A DNA stretch of 64,000 nt from NCBI GenBank assembly GCA_012270795.1, contig JAAXHO010000219.1, positions 1 through 64,000 of the forward strand, written 5' to 3'. Position numbers and translations under genes: made by a program. Positions 17,445-27,941 of the stretch are shown piece after piece. Under the pieces are notes generated by a model. It was not told where the DNA came from. It ran no database searches and saw only the letters and a list, made by a program, of their open reading frames with translations. Within the stretch, counting starts at the first letter, position 1. Each line of letters opens with the position of its first letter. The stretch is from Candidatus Poribacteria bacterium. Its GTDB lineage: Bacteria > Poribacteria > WGA-4E > WGA-3G.

Positions 17445-19892
17445 ATGGAAAATGAACACGAAACCACATCTGAATCTGAAAACTTTGAAGATGTCGATAG
17501 TTCTGAAGAACATGAAGATGTGGAAAAAATAGAACTCCCTATTCTTCCTGTGAACGATATGGTCATTTTTCCCTATATGCCACCTGTGCCGCCATTCCAT
17601 CCACATCATGTAGCACTTTCAGGGAAAATGGTGATGGAGGCTGTGGATGATGCGATGCTTAACGGGGAACGGGTACTCTGTATCTTTCAGACAACTTCTG
17701 GTCGTAGTTTGGATATTGACCCGCGTGAAGTAAAAGACATCTCACTTGATGAATTGAGACCAATTGGAAGTTTAATCCATATTCTCCGTGCTAAAAAAGA
17801 TGATGAAGATGTGTTGTTTCTCGCAAACGGTCGCGCAAGAGTAGAGATAGAAGAGATAATACACACCGATCCTTTTATGAAAGCTCGGGTAAGATTAATC
17901 GATGATGATGAAGATGATATAGATACTACCGATGAAGACTTAGAGCTTGAGGCACTTGTACGCAGCACTGACGAAATGTTTCAACGAATTATCCAGCTCT
18001 CCTCACGATACCAGGAAGAGTATGGCCTCATGGCAAAAAACATAGACGAACCCGGTAGGTTAGCAGATTTTATCGCCGCAGTCTTAGACCTTAAACCTCA
18101 AGAAAAACAGCAAGTCCTTGAAACAATCCCAATCGCGGAACGATTGAATAAACTCACTGTGATTCTTGCCAGAGAGTTAGACCTGCATGAATTAGAAAGC
18201 AAGATTCAATCAAACGCACAAGCTGTTATCAACAAAGGACAGCGTGAATACTTCCTCCGAGAACAACTTAAAGCCATACAGACAGAACTCGGTGAAGCGG
18301 ATGATTTAGCATCAGATATAGAAGAAATGCGTGAACAATTGAAGAAAAACGAATTACCACCAAAGGCACATAAAGCTGCAAAAAAAGAACTCAACAGGTT
18401 ATCTAAAATGCAGTCATTTTCACCAGAATCCACTGTGTCACGAAATTATCTGGATTGGCTACTGAATCTTCCATGGTCAGTGTATACAGAAGACTCAATT
18501 GACCTCACCGATGCAATGGAAATACTTGATGCAGACCATTATAATCTTATAAAAGTCAAAGAGCGAATTGTAGAGCATCTTGCCGTGCGAATCCTAAAAG
18601 ATGATATGAAGGGCCCCATATTTTGTTTCGTGGGACCACCTGGAGTCGGCAAAACATCACTTGGCAGATCTATAGCGCGTGCGATCGGTAGAAAATTTGT
18701 ACGCATTTCATTAGGAGGTATGCACGATGAGGCCGAAATACGTGGACATCGACGAACTTATATAGGTTCTATGCCCGGTAGAATCATTAAAGGTTTGCGG
18801 CAAGCGGAAACCAATAATCCGGTCTTTATGCTTGACGAAGTTGACAAACTCGGTTCTGATTTTAGAGGTGACCCGGCAGCTGCGTTACTGGAAGTACTTG
18901 ATCCTGAACAGAATCACGCTTTCACCGACAACTACCTGGAAGTTCCCTTCGATTTATCAAATATTATGTTTATCACTACGGCAAATCAAATTTACACCAT
19001 TCCGCCACCCTTACGTGACCGCATGGAAACAATGGAATTGCCTGGCTATACTTCAAACGAGAAGAAAGAGATTGCTAAACAGTTCCTCATCCCAAGGCAA
19101 CTTACTGCAAATGGAATAACCGATGAACAATTAGATATTTCGGATAAGGCAATAGAAAAAGTCATTACGACCTATACACGTGAAGCGGGAGTGCGTAACC
19201 TTGAACGTGAACTTGGGACATTGTGTCGTAAATCCGCACGGCGTGTCGCGGAAGGAGATAGCGAACCTACCACTATTTACATTGAGGAGATACCCAAGTA
19301 TCTCGGTCCACCCAAGTTTGAATCTGAAGTCGCAGGGAGAGAAGCAGATATAGGCGTTGCAACTGGGCTGTCCGTTACCCCAGCTGGTGGAGAGATACTT
19401 TTTGTTGAAGCAACTGCTACAGAAAAGCAAACTGGAAAAAGTGAACTTCTTGTCACAGGACAAGTCGGAGAGGTGATGCAAGAATCTGCACAGACTGCCC
19501 TGACTTATGTCAAGTCTCAAGCATCTTCACTTGAATTTGACACAGGTACCCTGCAAGAGGATATCCACATTCATGTGCCCGCAGGCGCGATTCCAAAGGA
19601 CGGACCATCAGCAGGAATAACTATTGCTGCTGCACTCGCTTCTATTGCTACAAAGAAAGGAATCACACCCGAAGTAGCAATGACCGGTGAATTGACTCTC
19701 AGAGGCAGGGTCTTACCTATTGGGGGTGTCAAAGAAAAAATACTTGCAGCGAAACAGGCTGGTATTAAAAAGATCATCATCCCACAAGGCAATCAAAAGG
19801 ATTTTGTTGAAATCCCAGAAGATATTCAAGACGGATTAACTTTTCATTTCGTTGAAAATATGTCTGAAGTTTTTAGTGAACTGTTCGTGTAA
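17445..19892 (+). CDS. lon: ATP-dependent protease Lon
   Basis: A cytoplasmic AAA+ serine protease that degrades damaged and regulatory proteins. It begins with an acidic 30-residue leader, then the LON substrate-binding domain (ILPVNDMVIFPYM), a coiled middle, the AAA+ module with Walker A GPPGVGKTSLG (about residue 398) and FMLDEVDKLG, and the protease domain. The Ser-Lys dyad sits in PKDGPSAGIT (Ser about 722) and IGGVKEKILAAK (Lys about 764). The length of 815 is typical. It stands alone between intergenic regions. Confidence 0.97.
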   Translation: MENEHETTSESENFEDVDSSEEHEDVEKIELPILPVNDMVIFPYMPPVPPFHPHHVALSGKMVMEAVDDAMLNGERVLCIFQTTSGRSLDIDPREVKDISLDELRPIGSLIHILRAKKDDEDVLFLANGRARVEIEEIIHTDPFMKARVRLIDDDEDDIDTTDEDLELEALVRSTDEMFQRIIQLSSRYQEEYGLMAKNIDEPGRLADFIAAVLDLKPQEKQQVLETIPIAERLNKLTVILARELDLHELESKIQSNAQAVINKGQREYFLREQLKAIQTELGEADDLASDIEEMREQLKKNELPPKAHKAAKKELNRLSKMQSFSPESTVSRNYLDWLLNLPWSVYTEDSIDLTDAMEILDADHYNLIKVKERIVEHLAVRILKDDMKGPIFCFVGPPGVGKTSLGRSIARAIGRKFVRISLGGMHDEAEIRGHRRTYIGSMPGRIIKGLRQAETNNPVFMLDEVDKLGSDFRGDPAAALLEVLDPEQNHAFTDNYLEVPFDLSNIMFITTANQIYTIPPPLRDRMETMELPGYTSNEKKEIAKQFLIPRQLTANGITDEQLDISDKAIEKVITTYTREAGVRNLERELGTLCRKSARRVAEGDSEPTTIYIEEIPKYLGPPKFESEVAGREADIGVATGLSVTPAGGEILFVEATATEKQTGKSELLVTGQVGEVMQESAQTALTYVKSQASSLEFDTGTLQEDIHIHVPAGAIPKDGPSAGITIAAALASIATKKGITPEVAMTGELTLRGRVLPIGGVKEKILAAKQAGIKKIIIPQGNQKDFVEIPEDIQDGLTFHFVENMSEVFSELFV

Positions 19893-20047
19893 CTTGTTGA
19901 AAACCAACTAACCTTACAAATGACATTGAAAATATAAACGAATGTTTGACAATTGTATAATAAATGAACTTAAGTAACTGAGGTAATTCCTTACAAGTTT
20001 GTTGACAATAAATTGGTCATTGATTGCTTGTAAGAAAGGAGAAAGAC

Positions 20048-22330
20048 ATGGATATCGCCAGAAGGAACACTATAGTTCCTATCCTCATGGTATGTGCTAT
20101 AGCAGCATATACATTCATGCTATTACCGGCTACATGTATGGGAAATACTGACAGTGTAGATTCAACTAACAAAGATTTAAAAGAAAGCACACCTCTTTTT
20201 CTAAAGGATGTCGCACCTATTCTTGACAAGAGTGGTTGTTCAACAGGGGAATGTCACGGAAAATTCGGTGGAAGAGGAGGTTTAAACCTATCACTACTTA
20301 CCCTTAATCCAGAGGCAGACTATGAACCGATTGTACACCACAACCGTGGCAGACGTATAAATCTGCTTGAACCGGAACAGAGCTTACTTTTTCTCAAACC
20401 CACAGGTCAAATTCCTCATACCGGTGGGACAAGATTTGAAGTAGATTCCGCGGAAGCAGAAACGATTTTACGATGGATTGAGGCCGGCGCGCCTTTTTCA
20501 CCTGATGAACCACGTTTACAAAAACTTGAGATCGAACCAAAAGGCGTTACCTTCACTGGTGTTGAGGAAACAGAACAGCTGAAGGTTATAGCAACTTTCA
20601 CTGATGGTACTACCAAAGACGTTACCCATCAAGCTGTATATGAATCCAAAGACGAACCGATCGCTGAAGTTTCACCAGATGGGTTAGTAACAAGCGTACG
20701 ATGGGGGGGGACAGCGATAATTGCAAGATTTTTAGGGGTAGTCACCTCATCCTTCATCACCGTGCCAAGAGCACAAGATGGTACACCATATCCAGAAGTT
20801 GCAACAAACAACTTCATTGATGAATTCGTTGCAGCAAAACTGAAAAAACTCAATGTGCGCCCCTCGGCACTCACAACCGATTCAGAATTCATCAGAAGAA
20901 TCTATCTGGATACGGTTGGACATTTACCTACACCCGACGAGGTTAAAGAATTTATCGCGGATGCTAATACAGACAAACGTTCACAGCTAATTGATACACT
21001 TATGGATACACCAGAGTGGATTGATCTGCGAACATTAAAGTTGGCTGACATGTTGCGTGTACATCCACGAAGGTTGGGCAACGGCGAATTTGGTGAACGG
21101 GGTGCTGTCCTATTCCATGAGTACATCCGAGATTCTGTTGCTGAAAACAGACCGTATAGTGAGTTTGTTGAAGAGATTTTGACTGCAACTGGTAGTACAT
21201 ATCAGAATGGTCCAACAAACTACTATCGGATTGAACGGCAACCAGCAGGTAGAGCGGAAACAACTGCACAAGTGTTCTTGGGAATTCGTCTCAGCTGTGC
21301 ACGTTGTCATAAACATCCGTTTGACCAGTGGACTACTGATGATTATTGGAACTTCGCCGCATTTACGGGTAAGGTCACAACCCGAAATGGCAAACTCTAC
21401 CAAGAATTAGTCGTTTATCATAATCCCGGCGGTCGCGTCATAAACCAGTCTGTTCAAGGCAACCGTGGGCAAGTGGCACAGCCGACATTCCTTGGTGGAG
21501 AAACACTGCCAGAAGCGTATCAAGAAAAAGCGATAAAACATCTTGCTGACTGGATGACATCCGATAACAACCCATATTTCGCTAAAGCAACCGTCAACCG
21601 TATATGGAGCTACTATTTCGGTAGAGGAATTGTTGACCCAGTTGACGACATGCGTGCAACAACCCCTCCTAGTGTTGAAGGACTGTTGGAAGCATTAGCA
21701 GAAGAATTTATACGTTCTGACTATGATACCAAACATATCATCAAACTTATTCTCAATTCACGGACATATCAGCTCTCTGCTGAACCGAATGAAACGAATG
21801 AATTAGATGATAGATTCTTCTCACGCTTTATGCCACGACCACTAATGGCACAAGTCTTACTTGATGTTCTAAACGATGTCACTGGTACATCTGAGAAATA
21901 TGGACGCTATCCTGAAGGCACTCGTGCTGTTGAGGTACCACTGCCTGTAAGCTCCCGATTCCTAAGTCTTTTCGGACGTTCCAATAGGGAGTTCTTGGGT
22001 AACTTAGATCCATTACTTGAACCAACATTGGTTCAGGCACTTCATATCATCAACTCCCCTTATGTCAACAATAAGTTGAGACAGGGTAATGGAACAATAC
22101 GGAAATTACTTCGTCCAGAAACTGGCGGAAAAATGAAACCAGCGGAATTGGTTAATCATTTATACCTCCTGACTTTGAGTCGACATCCAACTAAAACGGA
22201 ACTTGAAACAGGAACAAACTATCTAACGGATACACCACCTGAAGAAAAGGAACAGGTGCCAAGACAGGCGGATGTAGAAGATCTCTTATGGGCTCTCATT
22301 TCATCAAGATCGTTCCTGTTCAATCGATAG
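20048..22330 (+). CDS. Secreted DUF1549/DUF1553 protein with Big_2 domain
   Basis: I start at ATG 20048, which follows AAAGGAG (20036-20042) and gives a clear signal peptide. Next come a haem-like motif, CSTGECHG, in the N-terminal planctomycete-cytochrome-like domain, and a bacterial Ig-like (Big_2) domain around residues 165-245. A DUF1549 domain follows (FIDEFVAAKL, IRRIYLDTVGHLPTPDE) with a CxxCH motif, CARCHKHPFDQW, and then DUF1553 (ATVNRIWSYYFGRGIVDP). The family is abundant in Planctomycetes and related uncultured bacteria and is thought to take part in polysaccharide or redox processes outside the cytoplasm. The usual DUF1501 partner is missing. Confidence 0.88.
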   Translation: MDIARRNTIVPILMVCAIAAYTFMLLPATCMGNTDSVDSTNKDLKESTPLFLKDVAPILDKSGCSTGECHGKFGGRGGLNLSLLTLNPEADYEPIVHHNRGRRINLLEPEQSLLFLKPTGQIPHTGGTRFEVDSAEAETILRWIEAGAPFSPDEPRLQKLEIEPKGVTFTGVEETEQLKVIATFTDGTTKDVTHQAVYESKDEPIAEVSPDGLVTSVRWGGTAIIARFLGVVTSSFITVPRAQDGTPYPEVATNNFIDEFVAAKLKKLNVRPSALTTDSEFIRRIYLDTVGHLPTPDEVKEFIADANTDKRSQLIDTLMDTPEWIDLRTLKLADMLRVHPRRLGNGEFGERGAVLFHEYIRDSVAENRPYSEFVEEILTATGSTYQNGPTNYYRIERQPAGRAETTAQVFLGIRLSCARCHKHPFDQWTTDDYWNFAAFTGKVTTRNGKLYQELVVYHNPGGRVINQSVQGNRGQVAQPTFLGGETLPEAYQEKAIKHLADWMTSDNNPYFAKATVNRIWSYYFGRGIVDPVDDMRATTPPSVEGLLEALAEEFIRSDYDTKHIIKLILNSRTYQLSAEPNETNELDDRFFSRFMPRPLMAQVLLDVLNDVTGTSEKYGRYPEGTRAVEVPLPVSSRFLSLFGRSNREFLGNLDPLLEPTLVQALHIINSPYVNNKLRQGNGTIRKLLRPETGGKMKPAELVNHLYLLTLSRHPTKTELETGTNYLTDTPPEEKEQVPRQADVEDLLWALISSRSFLFNR

Positions 22331-22353
22331 GTGTACTGTACCAATAAAGTGAA

Positions 22354-22407
22354 TCTCAACGTTAGGTGTATAATGGTATATTTACCTTTAAACTCCTAAT
22401 GTTGAGA
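22354..22407. repeat. Inverted repeat downstream of the DUF1549/1553 gene
   Basis: The 13-base arms TCTCAACGTTAGG and CCTAATGTTGAGA pair with one G-T. They lie 24 bases after the stop codon in a 256-bp gap. No T-run follows, so a terminator role is only possible. Confidence 0.45.
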
Positions 22408-22586
22408 TAATTATCGTTAAAACTATTATTTACTAAATTAATTTTGTTGCATATTTTTGATGTTTTTGGTAAATTGTTTTAATGTTCGTCGGAATTCATA
22501 GAAAGGGTTTACTCAATTATATTATAAATAGTAAAATTAAGTTTCTAAATAACAAAAAATCATAATTTGTTCTTGGAGGAACGATA

Positions 22587-23387
22587 ATGCATTCAAAAAT
22601 TCTAAGCGGTTCAAGTGTTATAAAGTTCGGTATCATTGCTATCATTTTGTCAATATGTAGTTATGTACATGCAGGTATAATTGATGAAGAGAATATTGAA
22701 GTTCTCTATCTTTTTGATGAAGGAGATGGTGATGTCGCTGTTGATTCATCGCCAAATGGTCGTGATGGTGCTATAATTGGCGCACAGTATACTGAAGGTG
22801 TGTTTGGTACTGCTTTACAGTATGATGGCGTAGACGACAACCTAATAATAACTGGTTATGCGGGTATTGGTGGCGTAGACCCCAGATCAATTCTCTTCTG
22901 GTTTAAATCCAATGAAACAAGACAGCATTCATGGGTGAAATGGGGTAGAAATGCAGGGGGAGAAAAACACTATGTCCGAGCACATCCATCTGGCGAACAG
23001 TGTTTCTTGAGAATTGAGGTCAACGGTGGACAAAATTATGGAAATACTGATGTGTGTGATGGGGAATGGCATCATTGTGTACTTGTCTTCCCCGAAGGTT
23101 CAGATTCTGTCCAAGATTTCCACCTTTATGTTGATGGCATACTTCAAGAAAAAATAGGAAATGATAGAGATATGAACACAGATGGCGCAACGCAAGAGAT
23201 TAATGTCGGTGCACGTCTGACAGGACATCATTTCTTATTTGGACTTATGGATGAACTCGCTATCTTCAGCGTAGCAATTGATGAGGAACAAGTCAAGGCT
23301 ATCATGGATGATGGTTTGCATGCAACCGTAAGTGTTGACCCGCAAGACAAATTAGCCACAAGCTGGGCAAACATAAAGAAATATTAG
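22587..23387 (+). CDS. Secreted LamG-domain protein (paralogue 1)
   Basis: A 266-residue exported protein: signal peptide to about residue 29, then one LamG/concanavalin-like jelly-roll domain (LYLFDEGDGDVAVDSSPNGRD, quoted in part; GVDDNLIITG; DGEWHHCVLVF). Domains of this kind bind glycans or proteins. The ending QDKLATSWANIKKY is shared with the paralogue at 24709. GGAGGAA gives a good ribosome binding site before ATG. The two paralogues flank a broken repeat protein, suggesting a local duplication of a surface-protein locus. Confidence 0.85.
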   Translation: MHSKILSGSSVIKFGIIAIILSICSYVHAGIIDEENIEVLYLFDEGDGDVAVDSSPNGRDGAIIGAQYTEGVFGTALQYDGVDDNLIITGYAGIGGVDPRSILFWFKSNETRQHSWVKWGRNAGGEKHYVRAHPSGEQCFLRIEVNGGQNYGNTDVCDGEWHHCVLVFPEGSDSVQDFHLYVDGILQEKIGNDRDMNTDGATQEINVGARLTGHHFLFGLMDELAIFSVAIDEEQVKAIMDDGLHATVSVDPQDKLATSWANIKKY

Positions 23388-23470
23388 TCTAAAACTCAGG
23401 GTTATTTCGTTTTATAAATTGCATGTCAATGAGTTTAACTAATAGTTAGTAATGATTGCATCAGTGCAAA

Positions 23471-23499
23471 GTAGTAGGCACGCTCCGCGTGCCTACTAC
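23471..23499. repeat. Perfect 13-bp-stem palindrome
   Basis: The arms GTAGTAGGCACGC and GCGTGCCTACTAC surround the three-base loop TCC. It sits alone in the 241-bp gap after the first LamG gene, without a T-run. The form resembles REP-type intergenic palindromes. Confidence 0.6.
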
Positions 23500-23628
23500 C
23501 ATGTCGGACTATTGATTATTATCTAACCTACAATACATTAACTTATGTGATAAATTGGTTCAGAAAAACCCTAAAACTAAATAACCCTGCCAAGAGAAAG
23601 ATACGCACGTTGCAAAAGAGGACTTCTC

Positions 23629-24619
23629 ATGAGAATGCAAACCTATTGGGCAATTGGGGTTCTCAATCTACTAATTTTCGTCGGTGGGTCTAACATATTC
23701 CTACAAAAGCCGGAAAAGACACCGCCAGAACCAGAAACAATAACGTATAAAGGTGAAACACTTCCCTTACGCAAACTCATCGGAGATGCTTATGAGAAAA
23801 GTTGGGAAGAAAGAGTACCAATACTGAAACATATTATAGCAGAAGTACCATACTCAGAATACGCGTACTACGCACGATACCATCTTGCAACATGTGATGA
23901 AAACGGATATTTTATTGACGAAAACCCTTCCTTACTATTCCTTACTATTCGAACGGTTAGAACCACTACTAAACTATCATCCCAACTGCCCAGGTTTACT
24001 CTATGATTTACTGAGGTACGGATCGGATTTTGATCCCGAATCGACAATTAGTTATGGAAAAAAGGCTCTCAAATATGTAGATATGTACAAGAAAAACACT
24101 CAATACGGTGCCGACCCAGCAAAAATTCATCGGCTTCTTGGAAATGTATATCAAGAGATTGGTGATCACAGCAGTGCCTTAGTACATCTCAATAAAACTT
24201 TAGTCTTGTATAAAGTCTATCCCGAACGGCCGGGGTACGCATTAGGTATCCGTTCAGTAAAAGTCCAAATTTTAGAATCTATACGTGAAAGCAAGTCTGT
24301 AAGCAGTCAACTTTCTAACGACACTGTCTCCTCTCTACCCGTAAGAACATCCGAACCAATAACGTATGAAGGTGAAACACTTCCCTTACATGAGCTCTTC
24401 GGAATAGCTTATGAGAAAAGTTGGGAGGAAAGAGTACCAATACTGAAACATATTATAGCAGAAGCTCCACGCTCAGAATATGCATACTATGCAGGACACG
24501 ACCTTGCAATTTATGGTGAAAATGGAAAATATATACCGGATTATCCATTATTATTTAAACGCTTAAAACCACTGCTTAAGTTCCATCCTGAATGCCCAAA
24601 CTTATCTAACAACCGGTAA
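23629..24619 (+). pseudogene. Membrane-anchored two-repeat protein broken by a 10-bp duplication
   Basis: Two overlapping frames, 23629-24006 and 23885-24619, are one gene. The 5' part has an N-terminal membrane segment and a repeat unit beginning ITYKGETLPLRKL and containing YEKSWEERVPILKHII. The 3' part completes that unit, continues with a TPR-like helical region (HRLLGNVYQEIGDHSSALVHL), and then has a second copy of the unit (ITYEGETLPLHEL). The frames separate at an exact tandem duplication of CTTACTATTC (23931-23950). Removing one copy restores NPSLLFERLEPLL, matching the second repeat. The function is unknown; the surface location is inferred from the anchor and its LamG neighbours. 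Confidence 0.8.
23931..23950 (+). repeat. Frame-breaking 10-bp tandem duplication
   Basis: CTTACTATTC occurs twice with no gap. Ten bases shift the frame by one and split the host gene. One copy gives the intact protein. Confidence 0.9.
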
Positions 24620-24708
24620 TGAGAGAAATTTAATAGAATGGTAAAAATTTAAGTTTTCAATAGTACTTTAAGTTGAGAGTTTGCTCATTTTTTTCATTGG
24701 AGGAAAAT

Positions 24709-25512
24709 ATGATAACTTGGAAACAGCGTAAATACGGAATACTTGCTATTAGTTTGTTCATGTTAACTTTTTTAGTCATTGGTTACAGCCATGCTGCCCG
24801 TATTGATATAGACACGATTGAGTTTGCATATCTATTTGATGAAGGCGATGGCACTACAGCAAAGGATGCATCAAAAAACGGTCACGACGGTACCATCACG
24901 GGGACAACTTATGTTAAAGGCGTTTTCGGTATGGCACTGGAATTTGACGGTGTAGACGACAAAATAATTACAGGCAACTATACTGGTGTTGGGGGTACTG
25001 AACCCAGAACAACGGTTTTTTGGTTTAAAGCAAATGCTACAATAGATCACTCATGGGTAAAATGGGGGCAGAATACTGGAGGTCGAAAATACTACATAAG
25101 AGCACATCCATCTGGAAATCAGTGCTTCTTAAGAGTTGAGGTAAATGGTGGACAGAGTTATGGTAGTGATGATGTGTGTGATGGGGAATGGCATCACTGC
25201 GCAGTCGTCTTTCCAGAAGGTTCAGACTCCGTGAAGGACCATGTCCTCTACGTGGACGGTAAACTACAACCTGCTCCACAAGGAACTGACAAAGATATGG
25301 ATACAAACGGTGATTTTGTACAGGTTAATATCGGTTCCAGACTCACTGGTCACAAATTTTTATCCGGCTTGATGGATGAGGTTGCAATCTTCAATATTGC
25401 CTTGAGTCAACGTGATATTGAAGTATTACACGCACATGGGTTACAATCAGCACTCGGTGTAGACCCACAAGACAAATTAGCAACGACTTGGGCTGTGATG
25501 AAAAAGTACTAA
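24709..25512 (+). CDS. Secreted LamG-domain protein (paralogue 2)
   Basis: A 267-residue exported protein. I start at ATG 24709, preceded by GGAGGA. The signal peptide ends near residue 29. The jelly-roll domain closely matches the paralogue at 22587 (NGHDGTITGTTYVKGVFG, GVDDKIITGNYTGVGG, DGEWHHCAVVF), and the C-terminus QDKLATTWAVMKKY is shared. The stop codon overlaps the stop of the converging dioxygenase gene by four bases. Confidence 0.86.
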   Translation: MITWKQRKYGILAISLFMLTFLVIGYSHAARIDIDTIEFAYLFDEGDGTTAKDASKNGHDGTITGTTYVKGVFGMALEFDGVDDKIITGNYTGVGGTEPRTTVFWFKANATIDHSWVKWGQNTGGRKYYIRAHPSGNQCFLRVEVNGGQSYGSDDVCDGEWHHCAVVFPEGSDSVKDHVLYVDGKLQPAPQGTDKDMDTNGDFVQVNIGSRLTGHKFLSGLMDEVAIFNIALSQRDIEVLHAHGLQSALGVDPQDKLATTWAVMKKY

Positions 25513-26342
25513 TCCCACAGATCAATTCCCAATAACTTTCTTCCTAACGGTGTTAATTCCGGCGATCCATAGTTTTTTGCTTCCCACCCCCTTGGATCAC
25601 CGGGATACGGACCGTGCCCTAACGCTCTTCGTTCTTTCCAAAGTGTAATTCGTTCCTGACGTTTCTCCTCATTCATAGGGTTTGGTGCGAGATAATAGTT
25701 CATGTATTGTGCTAATCTCGGTTTATCGGAGGTATTGCGTCCATTGCCATGCGGAAGGGCAATATGCCAGATAAGGAGTGATCCTGCCTTCGCTGGGACC
25801 TGTATGAATTTTTCCCTATATACCTGCGGGGTAAGTTCTGGGACCCACGGATTCTCTTTATCAAGCAGCGACTTGTGAGCACCGGGCCAACATACAAAAG
25901 AACCTTGATTATCTGCGGTATCTCTCAAAAATAGAACCCCTTGTGTTTGAAACTTTACCGGCAGTTTTGAAGTATCCGCATCCCAATGATACATCCCTAA
26001 ATGGTCCCAATCAGGAAAATTGGGATGTTTTGGTGGTTTCATGTTGACTCTATCAATGTGAACCCAGATTCTTTCTGTATCATAAACCTCCTTGTAAATC
26101 TGATATATCGGGGGATGTTGGTAGACATTCCACATAGCTTGATGAAAATACATCTCTACCATACCTGCACCAGGTTTATGTGGGGCACGATACCAGTCAT
26201 TTGGGTTAGATGGGTCCATTTCTAAAAACGAGAATATTGCATCAACAACCGCTTCACATAGGTCAATTGGAACCGCATCTTCAACAACCATGTAACCGAA
26301 TTCATCAAAATGATCATGATGTGCTTGTGTTAGTATTGGCAT
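25509..26342 (-). CDS. Phytanoyl-CoA dioxygenase family protein
   Basis: An Fe(II)/2-oxoglutarate-dependent oxygenase of the PhyH family. The iron ligands are visible as HWD (about residues 119-121) and the His of ALPHGNGRN (about 196), with a nearby Arg in KPRLAQYMN for 2-oxoglutarate. The length of 277 is normal. The family hydroxylates many small molecules, and the substrate cannot be told. It is four bases from the zinc-ribbon gene upstream, so the two are cotranscribed. Multiple PhyH genes are typical of Poribacteria-type genomes (established for that group; applied here by inference). Confidence 0.88.
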   Translation of the reverse strand: MPILTQAHHDHFDEFGYMVVEDAVPIDLCEAVVDAIFSFLEMDPSNPNDWYRAPHKPGAGMVEMYFHQAMWNVYQHPPIYQIYKEVYDTERIWVHIDRVNMKPPKHPNFPDWDHLGMYHWDADTSKLPVKFQTQGVLFLRDTADNQGSFVCWPGAHKSLLDKENPWVPELTPQVYREKFIQVPAKAGSLLIWHIALPHGNGRNTSDKPRLAQYMNYYLAPNPMNEEKRQERITLWKERRALGHGPYPGDPRGWEAKNYGSPELTPLGRKLLGIDLWD

Positions 26343-26345
26343 TCT

Positions 26346-26606
26346 TTAGTCCTTATCAACATTTCTTTGTAAGTAGGTTTTCCATAATCCTATAGGGTTT
26401 TTCACTGAAAGACTAACGTATCCGCATTCACCGCAGACCGTTGCTCTCAACGGTTCGTAATGAGTTCCCTTGAAGAATACTGCATTTGGCTTACTATCTA
26501 CTACGACTTCTAAGTCTTCATCAAATAAGGATTCAGATCGATCTCTAATCTGTAAGTTGGGCATGATTTTTTCAGAACCGCATCTGGGACATTTCATTGT
26601 AGCCAT
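26346..26606 (-). CDS. Small zinc-ribbon protein
   Basis: An 86-residue protein with CPRC near the N-terminus and CGEC near residue 60, spaced as a C4 zinc ribbon, and no membrane segment. It lies directly before the dioxygenase gene. The function is unknown; it may be a small regulator or metal-site partner. Confidence 0.75.
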   Translation of the reverse strand: MATMKCPRCGSEKIMPNLQIRDRSESLFDEDLEVVVDSKPNAVFFKGTHYEPLRATVCGECGYVSLSVKNPIGLWKTYLQRNVDKD

Positions 26607-26639
26607 CTGACATAATCCTCCTATAATTCATAAAGTTGC

Positions 26640-27941
26640 TTATTCTGTTCGCAATGCCTCAATAGGTGATAGGGATGACGCTTTTATTGCTGGATATAGC
26701 CCAAACGAGATACCAATTAACGCTGAAAATGAGATTGAAATCAAAACCCAATTTGTTGAAACAATGGATGGCCATTCAGGGACGATCTTTGCAATCTTGA
26801 CTGCAAGTATTGACATACCTTGTCCTGCAAAGACCCCTAAGCCTATACCTATCAATCCGCCTAAGCCACACATTACAATGGATTCCATTAGAAATTGGAT
26901 TAGGATGTCTAACCGTGTTGCGCCGAGTGCCTTGCGAAGTCCAATCTCACGTGTGCGTTCAGTCACTGCTACAAGCATCATGTTCATGATACCGATACCG
27001 CCAACAAGTAGAGAAAACCCAGCAATACTCCCTAATGCAATTTTAATCATCTTGCTGATTTTTTCCAACTGTGCCATCCCCTCGCGCATATCAAAGACTC
27101 TGATGAAGTCGTCTCGGTTTCTATGTCGTTTACGAATAACAGCTTTTACCTCTTCTATTGCCTTTGGTACATCTTCAACTGTATTTGCATAAACGACAAC
27201 ATCTTGTATTCTATCATTCCCTGTAAAACGTTCTTGAGTGGTAGTGACCGGCATAAAGACAAGTCCATCATAACTCCATCCGAAGCGTAGACTTCTCCCT
27301 CGCGGGGTCATTGTGCCAACCACAGTAAAACGTTCGGTAGTTCGTGAGCTGTCCCTACGTCCCCAACGGTCATAACGTCCATCTCCTCTTGCTATCTTTA
27401 TCTCCTTTCCGATCGGCGATTTTTCCCCAAACAGATCAACTGCTAATTCAGCCCCGAGGACACAAACAGTCGTTGCGTTCTCAACATCTTCGTCTGTTAT
27501 AAATCTTCCTTCCTGTATTTCCCAATCCATTGCGGTATTGTATGTAGCGTCAACACCGTTATAGCCTGCGCGTGCTTCCGCACCACCAGCGGCTTGGACT
27601 AAAGCCCCTCTCCATTCAGGAATCCGTGGGGTTACTGCCTTCACTGTTGGACATTCTGCTTCAATTGCTTTTACGTCATCGTAATCCATATATTCATTAC
27701 TACGGACTCTTACCCATCGTGTGCCCACCTGTTTGTACCAAGTTCGGTAGATAGTGAACTGGTTTGCACCGCCAAGTTTTTGTGCGTCGCGCAACACAAT
27801 CTCTTTTGCCCCATCCCCAATGGATATCATAGCAAGTACCGAAGCCACTCCGATGATAATTCCAAGCATCGTCAGTAAGGAACGCATCTTGTTTGAGCGA
27901 ATTGCAGATATGCCTACAAGTAAGCCTTCAATTATTCGCAT
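26640..27941 (-). CDS. MacB/FtsX-type ABC transporter permease
   Basis: A 433-residue permease. I take ATG 27941 (after GGAGAG) as the start, rather than an upstream in-frame codon. It has an N-terminal helix with SLLTMLGIIIGVASVLAM, a periplasmic MacB-type domain (about 50-290), and three C-terminal helices (GGIGIMNMMLVAVTERTREIGLRKALGA quoted in part). The ending ASSLSPIEALRTE is the family standard. Such permeases drive export or lipoprotein and macrolide efflux with a separate ATPase; no ATPase gene adjoins it. Confidence 0.9.
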   Translation of the reverse strand: MRIIEGLLVGISAIRSNKMRSLLTMLGIIIGVASVLAMISIGDGAKEIVLRDAQKLGGANQFTIYRTWYKQVGTRWVRVRSNEYMDYDDVKAIEAECPTVKAVTPRIPEWRGALVQAAGGAEARAGYNGVDATYNTAMDWEIQEGRFITDEDVENATTVCVLGAELAVDLFGEKSPIGKEIKIARGDGRYDRWGRRDSSRTTERFTVVGTMTPRGRSLRFGWSYDGLVFMPVTTTQERFTGNDRIQDVVVYANTVEDVPKAIEEVKAVIRKRHRNRDDFIRVFDMREGMAQLEKISKMIKIALGSIAGFSLLVGGIGIMNMMLVAVTERTREIGLRKALGATRLDILIQFLMESIVMCGLGGLIGIGLGVFAGQGMSILAVKIAKIVPEWPSIVSTNWVLISISFSALIGISFGLYPAIKASSLSPIEALRTE

